Shown piece by piece: positions 23,113 to 35,373 of a stretch of DNA of 64,000 bases. The DNA lies in assembly GCA_020064725.1 (NCBI GenBank), contig JAGTWJ010000001.1:3720001-3784000 (forward strand). The letters run 5' to 3'. How positions within the stretch are numbered: position 1 is the first letter of the stretch; each line of letters opens with the position of its first letter. The notes under the pieces are model-generated. The model did no database searches and was not told the DNA's origin. It saw only the letters and a list, made by a program, of their open reading frames with translations. The DNA comes from Drechslerella dactyloides (lineage: Eukaryota > Ascomycota > Orbiliomycetes > Orbiliales > Orbiliaceae). The position numbers and the translations under genes were made by a program.

Positions 23113-24057
23113 ACAACTGCATTTCTATAAACTAAAACGACAGCGGCCATGCCGACAACTCGTAGAACGAGCAAGATCTACACTTCCATTTCTTGAACGT
23201 GTTCTATTTGACCGTCAACTTTCCGTCTGCTTTTCCTCTGTTAACGGCGTCCGGGTTTAGCAACACGAATTTGTTTCTTCTTTCTACCAGCCTTTTACAC
23301 TTTATAATGGCCCGACTTACACTTGCTTCTTTCTTGATAAAACAGTGGACAAGAAGGTATAGATAAAAAAGAGATAGAATCTTTATTATTTCCGTTTTGC
23401 TGCTTTTGTTCTCGCCATCCAAATGCCTAGAATAGCATCTGTCTTCAATCGTTTCATCCCTGCGTTCTGGCTTTTCCTGCGCATCTGCTGGGTATACCAC
23501 ACAGGCGTTCTTTCTTTTCCTACACATCTTACACTTTTTCGCTATCGTACGCGTTCATTCATCATGTTTAATGTTAAAAACGGATCGAGCATGCAAATTT
23601 CTTGTTTTCTCTTCTCTATCTCTCACTTCCAGCAATCAAGCGTGTGGTATTCGCACACGTTGCGCTGCCGAGATTCGAAAATTGTAATTAGAGGTCAACA
23701 AACAACAGCAGGCCACACGGTGCCGGCTTCGAATTCGAATCCATTCACACTAAACGACAGACCAGCAAGATGAATCCTATTTCTATTTTCGATTCTGCAT
23801 CTGCATCTGGGGCTGGGAGGCTTGGGATAACGGCACTCTCCGGTTTTCCGGTATCTTGTGGCCCGCAACGAGCCACGTCTCGTCTCGCAACAGCAAATGA
23901 TTCGCTGAGCTGACGAACAAAATTTGCAAACATTAACACGGACAACTAACTCCGTGGAAAAGATCGCAGAATAGGGGGCTTTCTGCAGGACGGTCCGGCT
24001 TGAAAGTTCTCCATTGGTTTCTAACTCGAGTTCTCTAAAGGTCTAGACCGTCTAAAA
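23113..24057. other. Convergent intergenic region
   Basis: 945 bases between the 3' ends of two convergent genes. The region is AT-rich with several T runs. A few open stretches exist but none has domain content. It probably holds only 3' untranslated sequence and spacer. Confidence 0.45.
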
Positions 24058-26466
24058 TTATCGTCTATATACTCCGTCGATAGTATAATCCTTCTTTGGC
24101 CCGTTCACCGTATACGCCAATCGCCATTCCTTCAGATTCACTGCCTCAAACTTGAAGTTGTACTTCACGTTATAGAAGTCCTTGACGCACAGATGACCGC
24201 CCTTCGCCTCCCAGCCGTCTGCATTATTCTCCCCTTGTCCGTCTTCGGGTACCACCATCTCAACTCCATGGAACAGATAGTCGGCCCGCAGCTCATCGTC
24301 CGTTTTGACGAACCACACACTTAGCCGATCATCCTTCTCGGTATACCGCCAGATGTACCGTCTCGTCGCGTTAAACCGGAGTCCCTGAGATCGATCCACG
24401 AACTGCCCTTCCTCGATATACAAGTACTCGAACCCGCGGTCGCCGCCCTCAGCCTCCAATGTTGCAAACTCGGCTTCCCGCCCGTCTGCAGTGCCCTCTC
24501 GTAGGAGGAATTTGGCCGTCCCGGAGAAGTGTCCGCTGGGCTGGCCGGGCCGTCGGCTGGTGAGATCGCGCTCTAGCTTCCATTCTCCAAGAAGGGAGCG
24601 GAAGATAGCGCGTGATACGAACCGCCCGTCGCGGAAACTAGCCCATATAATGTCCTGCGTTTGCTTCAGGCATCTTTCTACTTCTTTCTTCTGGACATCC
24701 TGAAGGTTCTTGGCGGGATATCTCGCGGTTGTCAGAACGTTCATCTCTAGATTATGTGGTGGCAGCGTTGGCATCTTAGATGAATGTGGGGTCCTCGGGA
24801 TATCGAGAGCCTTCCCGAATTCTTGCATCAGCCATGGGTAATCGCCCATTGGAAACTGTGAGGCTCTTGGGTCGGTGCGGAGCGCAAGTGTCCGCTCGAT
24901 AGAATCATCGGCTTCGAGAGCCGCCGTCATATTGAGTGATAGCGGAACTGGGTTTTCCCCTTCCTTGCAGAACATCTCTGTTACAAACCGGGATTGCATC
25001 TCCATCACGCCCCAATACGGTGAGCGATAGAATCCGACAAAGCCGAGATTCTGAATTGTAGGATGATACGAGTTATGGAACGCTAGGGCTACCGTATTGT
25101 TGATATCGTCGGGAGCCTCGGCGAGTGTCTTCCTTATATCTTCAGAAAAGAATGAGAGCGACGGCGCTGCGCCAAAGCCCGTGGCGAGGACAACGGCTGC
25201 GACGTCCTCAATACGCTCGCCCGATGGAATAATATTGGCGACTGAAGCAGAGAGAGATTCAACCTTGCCACGTGATATGGTGATGTCCCCAGCTCGCACG
25301 AAGTCTAGATATGTGTCCGAGGCCCCAAGGAACGGCTGTTGGTCGTAGTCTTCCTCTTTGATGGTCAGAAGGGGAGAGAACTCGGACTGATCGGTCCTGA
25401 GTATGCCGTGGAAGACTCTGTTCACAAATTGCGCCGCCTCAACAGAGATATGTCCCTGGGTGTTCGTAAGCGGCCCCGGCGGTCGATTCGACAAGTTCTG
25501 GTACGGGAGGTCCAGAGGGAGAAATGACGGCGTAGATGACGCCGGCTATCAGGAAGAGTCGATTAGTACTGCTGCATCTCAACATTACTCAAAGATTGTG
25601 GCCTACATTTGTAGCAAGGGTCAGTGGCACGATCCATGTTGGCCGCTGGACGATATGATGCACCGAGAACTTTGGCTTCCCTGTCGTCTGGTCGATGAAA
25701 TCGTTCCGGCGAGAGTCTGGCGAATTCACAGCAGATGAAATATGACTAGCTATCGTCCCAGCAATCTCGACCCCAGAGAGTTGGCCGCCGACCACCAATA
25801 TCTTCCCACTGGAGCTTTTGGCGTCACCCAGGAGCTGCTCGAGATTTCTGTACTTGCTACTGTGAACTACCGGAATACCTGGTTTGGAGTTCTCAATCGC
25901 TGCTGGGATATATGGCTGGCCAAAAAAGCCGCTAGCGACAATCAAGTAGTCGAATGTATGGTCTTCTAGACTGCCATCACTCGATTTTGTTCGCACATTC
26001 CACGAGGGCGAGTGGCCCTGGGTGTTCGACGGAACTAGATCGGCCTTCTCGACACGGCAACCGAGCCGTAACTTTGCAGCTTCGCAGTATCTCTGCCGGT
26101 ACTGCTCAAGGTACCCTCCAACCTGCCAGGCCCGGGGGATCTGAGGTGCGTCCTCTGGCCAGGCAAAGTCGCTATAGTGCATCGTATGCCTGCTCTGGTT
26201 GGCAATCATGAGTGGGTGGACGAGCCCCTCATTATCGTCTCGGCGCAACGGCCACAGGCCACCGATACGAGGTTGCGCATCGAAGATTGTCACATCGAAG
26301 CTGTTGCCGACAGGTGCATCATGGAGCAGTGTTTTGGCCGCAACGAGGCCGGACGGACCGGCGCCTAAGAAGCCATACGTCACATTAGCTCTTACATTCA
26401 GGATCAAAATCTTGGAGAATACCGCATATATAGTTACTTACCGATGATACAGACGGTTCTCGTCAT
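24058..26466 (-). CDS. Flavin monooxygenase fused to a C-terminal DUF6314 domain
   Basis: This is a two-domain protein of 756 residues. Exons are 26466-26442, 26364-25607 and 25545-24058. Splicing intron 1 restores the dinucleotide-binding start VCIIGAGPSGLVAAKTLL (FAD). A second Rossmann motif, ILVVGGQLSGVEIAG, binds NADPH. FLPLDLP is restored across intron 2. VVLATGFG is the conserved ATG motif of class B flavoprotein monooxygenases. From about residue 579 (LLGEWKLERD) to the end, the sequence matches the DUF6314 pattern: SGHFSGTAKF, YIEEGQF, YIWRY, LSVWFVK, HLCVKDFYNVKYNF, WRLAYTV and GPKKDYTI. The substrate is unknown. The DUF6314 part resembles a small barrel and may bind a ligand or act on the FMO product, which is inference. 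The intact reading frame argues for a genuine fusion. Confidence 0.88.
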
Positions 26467-27879
26467 GTTTTCAAGGTATTGCCGCGAATAAGATGAGGAA
26501 AGCAGGGATCGGAAGGGTCGCAGCTTGAGGTTGCGACTACAACTCAGCGAGCTTGATGACGGAATGCGCAAACTGAAGAATTTTAGCGTAGAGCTGCCGT
26601 ATCCCTGGACTTTATACTTGACGCCTGGCCCACGATACGTGACTAAAAGTCTCAGTCACCGTCGAGGCTCTGCGTGTGACATGGCTGCGAATCGATCTTC
26701 GTGCTGAGTCAGGTCAGCGTTCAGGCAGCGATATCGCAGTCGCCCGTTGCCGACGAAGGTTAACTTTCGGCTGTTGGCGGTCGATGCTTGTTCTGGCGTG
26801 CATGCAACTCTAAAAGTCGCTGTGCCACAAGATCAGCCGAACTTGGCTGTTCGGAATATCTCATCGGTCGAACAAAGAAGATAACAAGAAAAAATCCTAA
26901 GAAATTCGCAGCTTATTATCGGCTGCTTTTTTTTTAGGGTAAGTATCTGACATTATCACACTCTCTCTTCAGTCGTAATTTGCGGTAATCTCGGATCCCT
27001 ATGGTGGCCTACATTCCGTTCGAGCTATCTATAGAGTTTAGTTTAAAAGACTGGGATAGCCAAAGAAGAAGGTGCGGTATATCGCAGAGCCATTCCGAAC
27101 TACCGAGTAGGTCACGGGCTTACTGAAACGATTATTTTAATTTACTGACATTTCAGAACATTTTTCTATATTCGTAGTCTCGATAGTCTGTCTCTACTGT
27201 ATAAAAATTAAAATACCTTTTTTATCTCTGGGACATATGACCAATAAAGCGCAACATAAAGGCTCTTGCGACTGCATATTGTGTGTAATAGCCTAGTTTC
27301 GAAACGGCAGATGCAGAACCACAGACGCGTACGATGGTTCTGCCATCATAGATAGCATGAGACTTAGTAGCCGGCTCCTAAAATTCTGTACATCTGAACC
27401 TAGATTTTGACTGAAAGCGGGTTAGACGAAACTAGAGATATTACGATGACGGAACTACATAAATAGTAGATAATCTCTGGAAGCTTGTGTAGATGGTTTA
27501 CCAGAAGGCGGCGAAGATACCTCGTTCCTTGGCGATTCGCGCCATGAGTATTGCAACGTTACCGTTGTGGGCACCCGCATCCGAACCGCGACGAAACCAG
27601 AAAATAGTGAACTCATCATGGATAATGGCTCTTCTATTATTCCCTAATCGCTCCACCGGTGGGGACCACATACTAAATAGTCGTAATGGGAATATGGTGT
27701 CACCGGGTAAGTATGCCGGGCCTACTTCATTAAAGCGTCAAGATTTTAAGACAAGTCAAGGAATACTATATAGAGGCACGAGTAACGTTGCTCCAAGAGT
27801 TTAGGACGTCCCAACCTTTTCCCTCAAATATGACTTTATCTTATCACAATTGGGCGCTTCAGGATGTATACCGGCGATG
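26467..27879. other. Intergenic, no intact gene
   Basis: AT-rich spacer upstream of the FMO gene, containing its promoter in the first few hundred bases. A T-run (26920-26937) and short ORFs only. The distal part may be the decayed 3' half of the transporter relic at 27.9-28.5 kb. Confidence 0.4.
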
Positions 27880-28535
27880 ACGGTTGATGTGCTGCTGAGA
27901 GGCAATCTCATATATGATATATGAAAGCGCCGCTGTTATGTTGCAGTTGATGTGAATGCTTAACCGGTGAATGATCCAACAATAGAATGCGAAGATGTTC
28001 CGAAGAGACCTTATAATACAATTATGGTCGCTAGTGGAGGGGTGCAATATATGCAATAGAGACAATCAACGATTTTATTAAGCACCAAGCTGGTCAGTAA
28101 GTAGTCAAATTCAAAGCGACATCGGGCTAGTCTTACAGCCCCGGAGTATATATATATTCCGACTATCCATGACCAAGCTCAGATATAAACCTTTAAGCGA
28201 TGGAGACTGCTGAGGTATGTCGGAGGCGGCGCCGTAGACAGCAGAGTCTCTTTAAATACTACTAAATATAGCGCCATTTACCGAGAAGAAGAAGAGCAGA
28301 AGTTGCCAATGAAGATTGGAATGCATAGCAGCTCATGATATATGCGCTGCTATACCAACCAAGATCATCGAATGAGTTAACTGAATGATCTTTAATTGCA
28401 TTTGGATCTGGTCTACAAGCCCGACTCTTATATATTTGGCAAAATCCCCGGGCTTTCGACGATGGATCACTGTGGATATGATGGCTCTATCCAAGGCAAC
28501 AAGAAACATACTGAAAGTATAGAGATTCAGAAGAC
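27880..28535 (-). pseudogene. Decayed major facilitator superfamily (DHA1-type) transporter
   Basis: Fragments of a 14-helix drug:proton antiporter survive in the right order on the minus strand but in different frames with stops. SMFLVALDRAIISTVI (about 28520-28465) corresponds to the first transmembrane helix motif (FLVALDxTIISTAIP). SIAYIAPLH-stop-RP (about 28062-28025) corresponds to the IIAYIVPLxxRPxYTG stretch. GLFGTSSHSIVGSF (28010-27966) corresponds to GLFGxxSVVGPLLGGAF. HINCNITAALSYII (about 27950-27905) corresponds to the YINLPIGxxxAA helix. The stops and frame changes rule out an intact gene. The mutation style is compatible with repeat-induced point mutation but was not quantified. 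Confidence 0.6.
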
Positions 28536-31500
28536 CACCATTGTTGTGGTTGACTGTTGTTGCTGGTGTTAACATCTTTGCCAGACCGGCTGGCGTCGCC
28601 TTCGAAGCTAGGATCATGCGCTTAAGTCCCTATGTCTGACATGATTATTTCATTTCATGATGGCCCTCTCGGGCTCCACAGCGCAGTTTCTGAAGGCCTT
28701 CAATAGTCTTGAAGTCAGACCGCCAGGGTGCCACTAACGTGGCCCGCAACAGCAGAACAAATTGCAGGGCCTTCAAGGGTATAGTTGCCTTTTGTGAATA
28801 ATTAATTGGAAATTGAACGCAGAAAATGATTGGATCCATATTCAATGCTTTGAGCGAGGATATGCGCGTCTAATGTATGATCGTTCGCATGTTCCTGGAG
28901 CTGGATCGATACTGATATAGAACGGATAACACCAAGTCTTATATAAGCGCCGGCTTGAGTTATAACAGTGTGGCGTACGTACCTATAATTTATACACTAC
29001 CATCAAGCGCGCCGTAGGTGCCTTTTACTTCTGGTGGAGGTGCACACGTGAGGGACGTTTCGTTCTGCCTTTCGAATTTCGTGAAACCCGCTCCGCCAAA
29101 TCCAACAAGGCAGTCGTTAGAAATATGCGTTGACCGGAAAATGGAAACCGCTTAGCCTTGGATAGATGGCCGCTGGAAAGCCCGAAGAGCTTGCTTGAGA
29201 GGAAACAACTCCGCGGCACTAATTATAATTGTGTACGGGTGCTGACTCAATTTGTGCCCACCACACTTGTTCCCCGACAGTGCAATGGCAGCGCAGGCTC
29301 TCGGAATGTGAAATGCTGGAGCGCCTGGCTGTGCCAGCCTTAAGGCCTTTTGCGTCCTATAAGAGGACGTCTTGATCAACATGCACCACCAGACGAGAGT
29401 CGTGGAGGCCCGAGCGCCCGAGACGACCGCTCGGAAAACTCGCCGCCGAATCCTCTATTGGTTGACCTATAAGATAGTTCGCGGAGACTTAGATACGGAT
29501 ACAGTTCCTTTACGTGTTTAATCACGACTAATTTGTCCTAAATTACAGTAGTCCAGAGCAGGCTCCGAGTCAAGTACTAAGTATTACTAGCGGTTTGAAA
29601 CTAGTTATTCGAAGATCTATACTTAACTGGTCAGAAGATCCTGGACCCGCAAACTATGGGGAAGAATTCAGAGTCGACTATCTTGACCTGCAAACATTTT
29701 TGTGTGAGCAGCGGTAATTACTAAAGCACGGAAGAACATTTATCCAACCGAAGTCAACACCACTCTCAATCTCTCTTCTTTGAGATGGCGGAGATATTTC
29801 CAGCTCGCGTCCGGGGTAGACTTTGATCCTTAAAATCTGGCAAATTTACCTTGACGACGTCGATCCATTGTCGAACATCACTACTACCTGAATTTTGGGG
29901 GCATGTACCATCATGAGACACTGAGAGCAATATTGGCATTATCAACCCCCTACTACGGGCTCTTATCATCAGTATTTTACCAGCTGCGTCTATATTCTAG
30001 GCCTACCGCTGTAGGACATCGTCTCCAAGCGGTGTACTAACTTGCGGTGCTAGTAGATTCTGCTCAGTTCCTTCGTGCGTGTCTGGCTCGCGAGACCACT
30101 CAAATCCGGATTTTTGCCATCAGATGATCCTTGACCACTTTATTTCTCCGAAAGGACTTCTAAATAGAAAATACCTCGCATTTCGCACTAATGTAATGCA
30201 GGTCCTCTTTCAGCTGATCGACACCCAAGGGCCTTTCCGGCGATGAAAACGACCGCTCAGGTCTGTTTGTTTCATGAAGCCCAGCTCATCGCATACAAGT
30301 CCTTAACTATCTGGATCATGTAGGGTGTTTTACTAGTATTTTGTCAAAGGCCCGCCTATCGGCTACTATCTGGAAGATCCTAACGCCGTCCTTCCTGCGG
30401 ACAGAAAATAGTGCAACGTTACACGGCTGTTCCGAATGCTCTGAATGACTTGAGTGTGACTCTAAACTCATGGATTTCAATCTACCTCGACGCTATCGCT
30501 GACTCCTCAGCTTTTATTCTGTTACCCGCGTAAATTCATACTTTGGGATCTGAAGAAACGCCTAACAGATGGTTGTCGAGGAGGCTTGGGAAACTATTAG
30601 GCTCAACTATGAAGGCCGCATTATGTCCGAGAAGCGGGAGAAGGCGCCGCTTTTTCTGATGTTTTCTTGTCTCGTATTGCAAGCCTTGGGAGGCGTGCGA
30701 GGGGCCGCGAAGAAAATTTACCTCTCCCACACGAGCCAAACTTGATTGCTTTGGATAAGTAGTGGAGGAAAGCTTCAACTTAGGGGGACACCACACGCTT
30801 TACTCAATACAACGAATGCATTGACGATCAAGAGCTCCTGGAAGGCCTATTGGTGTTCAGTATGGATACGTATATCAACGAGTAGTATAGTTTACAAGGT
30901 ACAGGTTTTTGAAGGGCTTTCGCCGGCTAACTCGTAAATTTGCGGTAAGGAGCTCTGCGCTTGCTTCATCCAGGTCTGCCCGCTGTTTGCTCGGCTAGAG
31001 AGATCTGAGCGGGCTCCTGTAGCGCTGGACGAAGCATTGCGAGTGCGATCGGGCAACGTCACCTCAAGGAATGACCGAGTATCTTTGCTTCATATAGGCT
31101 AGTTGGTGTTCTGTCGCCTAATTATCTTGACATTGTAGTCTAGGCGGGTTGTTCCATATTACTGGCACGACAAATGCCCATGGCCGCATTATCCGGACTA
31201 ACTAAGTAAGTAGTTGGCTAGCCGCATGCACAAGAAGGCTTAATAGTGCTTATATTGCGAGCTCGCGAGTACGATTGTGTTTAAGACGGCAGCATGACTA
31301 GCCCTCGAAAACAGCACGAAGAAACTTTTCCATGGTCTTGTGAACCAGCTCAGCTCGAAGTGGAGCACTCAGAGAGCTTAGGTTGCAAGATTAAGCTACG
31401 TTGACACATCATTTTCAAACAACACCTCGACAGATGGATTGGTAGGACAGGATGTTGCTATAAGATGCGTGATATTGATTTAGGGCAGCGACTAGTACTA

Positions 31501-31879
31501 GTGCGCTCATGCGCTCAGCTGGTGATATCGAAAATTCAATCGGCAATCTTTCGAACTTTAGGGTTTGCCATGTTGCTAAGCTCCTGTGCAGCTCAGCCGT
31601 TGTTACTAACCTTCCCTATTTCCCCTAGATCTATGCATTTTCCCATGCGAAAACTCGGATACTCGTCGGAAAATACACAAGGTTCCCCACAACCTGTCCT
31701 GCAGCATGCATGGACGTTGTCTGAACGGAACTTTTGAATGGAGGAGTGCCTTGGCGCAATGCCTCATCAGCTCACTGCCAACGCATTCGGATTGGTGTGA
31801 ATATGAAGTTTCATTTCTTGATTTTGATATATCAACCTTCGTGCGATCTGGTTTATGAGACTAATACCACCTAAAAATT
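28536..31879. other. Gene-poor region
   Basis: About 3.3 kb without a recognisable gene. Open stretches are under 100 codons and resemble no family I know. The region lies between a transporter relic and the defensin-like gene, and its composition is uneven. Decayed repeats are likely but not identified. Confidence 0.4.
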
Positions 31880-31886
31880 TATAAAA
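31880..31886 (+). promoter_or_regulatory. TATA box of the defensin-like gene
   Basis: TATAAAA lies 121 bases upstream of the ATG at 32007, a normal fungal distance, within otherwise AT-rich DNA. Confidence 0.5.
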
Positions 31887-32006
31887 GATCAGGCCCATCC
31901 GTTTTTCCGATAAATATATTCTGCAAGCAAAACCAAAACTCCCACTCCTAAAGACCTTATCATATATAGAGTTTTATAGGACGTTTTTTCCTCAATCACC
32001 AATAAA

Positions 32007-32435
32007 ATGAAGCTTAATGCTCTCTTAACATCTCTGGTGGTCCTCATCTCGACTGCTGTTGCTGCTCCTCCTGCGGCTGCCACGAAACCAAATGTTCTAA
32101 AGTCTCGTCAGCTTCCAAGTTAGTACCTGAAATCGGTTTCCTACGTATGGTATGATTCAATCTTGAGATACTAATATATTGATAAAGTTGATAACGACCC
32201 CCAAACTATGCCCTGCGACCCTGATACGTGCTCGGACTACTGCTATCGACGTGACGAAAACATCGGGTATTGCTGGGGCGATACCATGGCCGATTGCCGG
32301 GACTCGTGGGGCTGTAGATGTGTTTACTACCCTCAAAGTTAGTAATTTCGCTATTTTCCAAAATTTAAAGCGGTAGTTTCGGTTGGTACTGGGCTGACTC
32401 TTTTTTGTTTTCTAGCTGAATCACCTGGGTGTTAA
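32007..32435 (+). CDS. Secreted defensin-like (CS-alpha/beta pattern) peptide, eight cysteines
   Basis: This small three-exon gene (32007-32118, 32188-32337, 32416-32435) encodes 93 residues. Residues 1-20 are a signal peptide ending VAA. A short propeptide runs to KSR at 32-34, a possible basic processing site. The mature part has cysteines at 47, 52, 56, 66, 74, 80, 82 and 93. The spacing is C-x4-C-x3-C-x9-C-x7-C-x5-C-x-C-x10-C. The CxxxC and CxC pair and the GYC gamma-core-like motif (64-66) are the hallmarks of cysteine-stabilised alpha/beta defensins such as plectasin. Both introns are phase 1, begin A|GTTAGT and have good branch sites. The last exon supplies the eighth cysteine. The mature peptide is acidic (about 11 acidic to 4 basic residues), unlike most membrane-active defensins, so its target is unclear. 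The fold is inferred from spacing alone. Confidence 0.72.
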
Positions 32436-34100
32436 TGACGTTCGATCACCAATTCTCTTGGGGACGGACGTGGTCTCTTTAACCCCATGGTCTATTCTTG
32501 AGCCGTCTCTTTGACATGAAGTCAGATTGTTATGTCAGTCATACCAAATCTCATGGCCTACTGAGGACTGGTCCAAATGCGGCAACAGCTGCTATTGCTG
32601 ATTATGAAACGGTATCTCGGACGTTCTGTTTATTAATGAGCTATATATGATGTGTATCTTTGAGCATCCAAGTAAATTTTCAGAGCACCCAACTCTTAAT
32701 CGAATCCCTTGATTCTATCATCATCGATTTCACACTTTAAGCTTTGTCGGCTGTTCACAGATCTACGATCTGAATCAACACAACGGCTTAGCTATCCTGC
32801 TGGACAGTGCCCTTTTTGTATCACGTGGGGTAGTATAGCAATAAGAAGGATCTCTAGACTCCACATAAGAAACAATCAATACTTTTCCTGTTTACAAAGT
32901 AAGTAATAGCATCAAGCATGACAATTGATCAGCATACAAACACAGTACAGTAAGTATAGAAACTAGAATCCCGAAGAATTTTAAACAGCATACAGCACGC
33001 CGCCACGAATTGAAGCAAAGACTGAAAGTGACTTCTCCTTCAGGCTGCCAGGCGTTGGAATTATTAGCATAGAAGACCTCTCCCTCCTGTTATCAGTTAG
33101 TGAAGAACCTCCCAGGGTAAAGAGGGCCACTAGATGCTGATGCAGTAGCCAGACGATATTGGTCATACGCACGACCGTGAGGCGTGTGCGCACGTGCGGT
33201 CATTCGACCTAACTTGATCAATTCAGGTATCGGGATTATGGTTCAGAACCCGGTTGAGACGCTAGGGTCGGAAAGCCCCGGCGGACGGCCGGACGAAGGG
33301 ACGAGAAAAGTTAGGAGTCGGTCCGCTGAATCCTAAACGAAAAGCTGCTACATTCATTTTTACTGAGAACAAATGCTTGGTAATACAGTGCGGACGGAAG
33401 AATGGGAGATGTTGCATTTTGGGTGTACCAACACAGCCGCATAGTGGGCTTACCTTAGGCGAAGACTAGCGCTCCAAATCATCATGCGGCCTTCGGCGCA
33501 TCTATGCTTTTGATACGCATGCTTCGGATTTCGTATCGGACGATGTTAAAGAAGACTGTACAGAAGAAATCTTATTTTTAGTATGAAATATCAATCGTGA
33601 AGCACTGGGAGTAGGTTATACTCTTCTATGGATGGAATGCAGGCTTGAGCCCACACTTGCATGAGTTAGCTGCTGGCAGCTCAAAGTGTTGAAGACTTGC
33701 ACATCTGTGAGAGCAGGGTTTGCGTCGGTGATTACTCTGACAAAACTGTTGAGATGGGTCTACGCTTTGATACGTGTATTAGCACTTTTTCTTTTAGTAA
33801 GTAATGAGTGCATAGTCTAGTAACGAGATGGGTGTTTGGTGAACTCACACCCGTCTGGCTTCCAGACTGATGAATGCATATATCTATAAAAATACTGGAG
33901 CTTGAGGCTAATATCATCAACGCCCTGTAATGCTCCTAGGATTCGAGATGCTCATACATGCGTTCAGCGCCGCCGTGAAATATATTTTCTGGCATGCAAC
34001 TCACAGTCTAGCTTTCCCTCACTTCCAACTCCGCATCCCTACCTTCAGCTCTACAAACACTACCACTCATCTACCCTTTTGCCTTCACGGAATTGCCGAC
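32436..34100. other. Intergenic, contains the promoter of the 34101 gene
   Basis: Mostly gene-free. A short frame near 32590-32611 ends SKCGNSCYC-stop and vaguely echoes a cysteine-rich peptide tail, but it has no start. A CTATAAAAAT at about 33885 is a plausible TATA box for the gene at 34101. A GC-rich patch with repeated CGG and CCGG triplets lies at 33,240-33,340, possibly binding sites for zinc-cluster regulators. Confidence 0.35.
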
Positions 34101-35373
34101 ATGGAGGACGCAGTCGACCTTTTCGATCATCTTACCATCATAACTGAATCATCCTTGTCCTTCGGCATCGATGATTGGTCTGACTCTGAAAATGGAGAAC
34201 CAGTTGCAGATTCCCCAGAGCCAGCTACAGGAGACCCGTTCGACCCAAGGAAGCCGAAGCCCATTGAACTTCCGCCGCGTCAGGATGCCGATCGGTTCGA
34301 AGCTGGCGGTGAACATATGGCATCATTGCCTATCCTGAAAGACAGCCTCAAGTACTACGAGAAAGCTCGCAGAATCTATGAACGGAACAAGGAAATCATA
34401 ACCAAGCTGGTTGCAGAGAATCAGCTTAAACAACAAGGCCACTCACGAGAAGCGAATGAGAATTCTTTCAATATGGATCAGTTATTCAGCGAAATGTCCG
34501 CTATGGCCGAAGACTCGGACGACGAGGATGAAGAGTCAAATACACCAGAGGAGCAGGAAGACCAGTTTCTCGACTTCGTCGGACAGATTTTGAAGAACAT
34601 CAACAATCTTCTAAACAAGGATAATTATCACTACGACAGCAACTGGAAGAGCATGGTTCACGAACTTGACATCGATGAGGTCTGCTCAAATTCGGAATAA
34701 AACTCATCGCCGCTATCCGAGATACTAATATGTATTATCCGTCCTGTAGGGATTCTTCTTCCTCAACATTCACAAGATTCACGAAGGCGGAGAGCTTTAC
34801 GAGTTTCTCATGACTGTCGGCCGCTTCCTCGGTGAATACAGACTGCACGAAACCTACCGCCTCTGCACTAAAGCAGAACTCGCACGCTTCCGTGAGCATC
34901 ACTTTGGCAGATTCAAAGAATTCTCCGAAAAGGTCAACTGGTCCAGGCTTTTCAGTCAGATCTGTCGAGAGAAAACCCAGCGCGATATGAACCGCGAGGA
35001 GGTATACGAGTTCCGCGAGCTGCTCCTCAACCTCCGCAGCAAACCACGTTCAGAAGACACCGAACGCCCAATAATCCCAGACAAGCCATACCTTCCCTAC
35101 ATTGACGATATCATCAAAGCGACGCTAGACTCCGACATCCAGAGAGAATTCTTCATCGAGGAGATCGCAGCTCTAGCACAGAATGAAACTTACGGCGGCG
35201 ACATGATCACTCACTTCCTGCAAAACTGCAACCTGGACAGTCTCTGGTACCGCATCAGTCGGGACATTTTGTCGCTCCCGTTCATTTACCAAAACCGAGG
35301 CAACATGGACGGCTTCGTTCGCATGAGGACCATTCTCCAGCGATACCGCGATCTTTTCTTCACAGTCAACTAG
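34101..35373 (+). CDS. Uncharacterised acidic protein ending at an in-frame TAG
   Basis: The function is not known. Exons are 34101-34679 and 34750-35373, giving 400 residues. The donor AG|GTCTGC is unusual, but a branch site (ACTAAT) and the acceptor CCTGTAG are good and the frame is continuous. The N-terminal 200 residues are acidic and Ser-rich, with a helical Lys/Glu segment (LKYYEKARRIYERNKEI) and a run of DDEDEE. The second exon is a well-packed helical domain (FLNIHKIHEGGELYEFL). An in-frame ATG at 33930 would add 57 residues, but it lies close to the likely TATA box and the intervening stretch reads like a leader. The TAG at 35371-35373 is followed by 110 open codons in the same frame (separate entry), so the true product may be longer. 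Confidence 0.6.
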
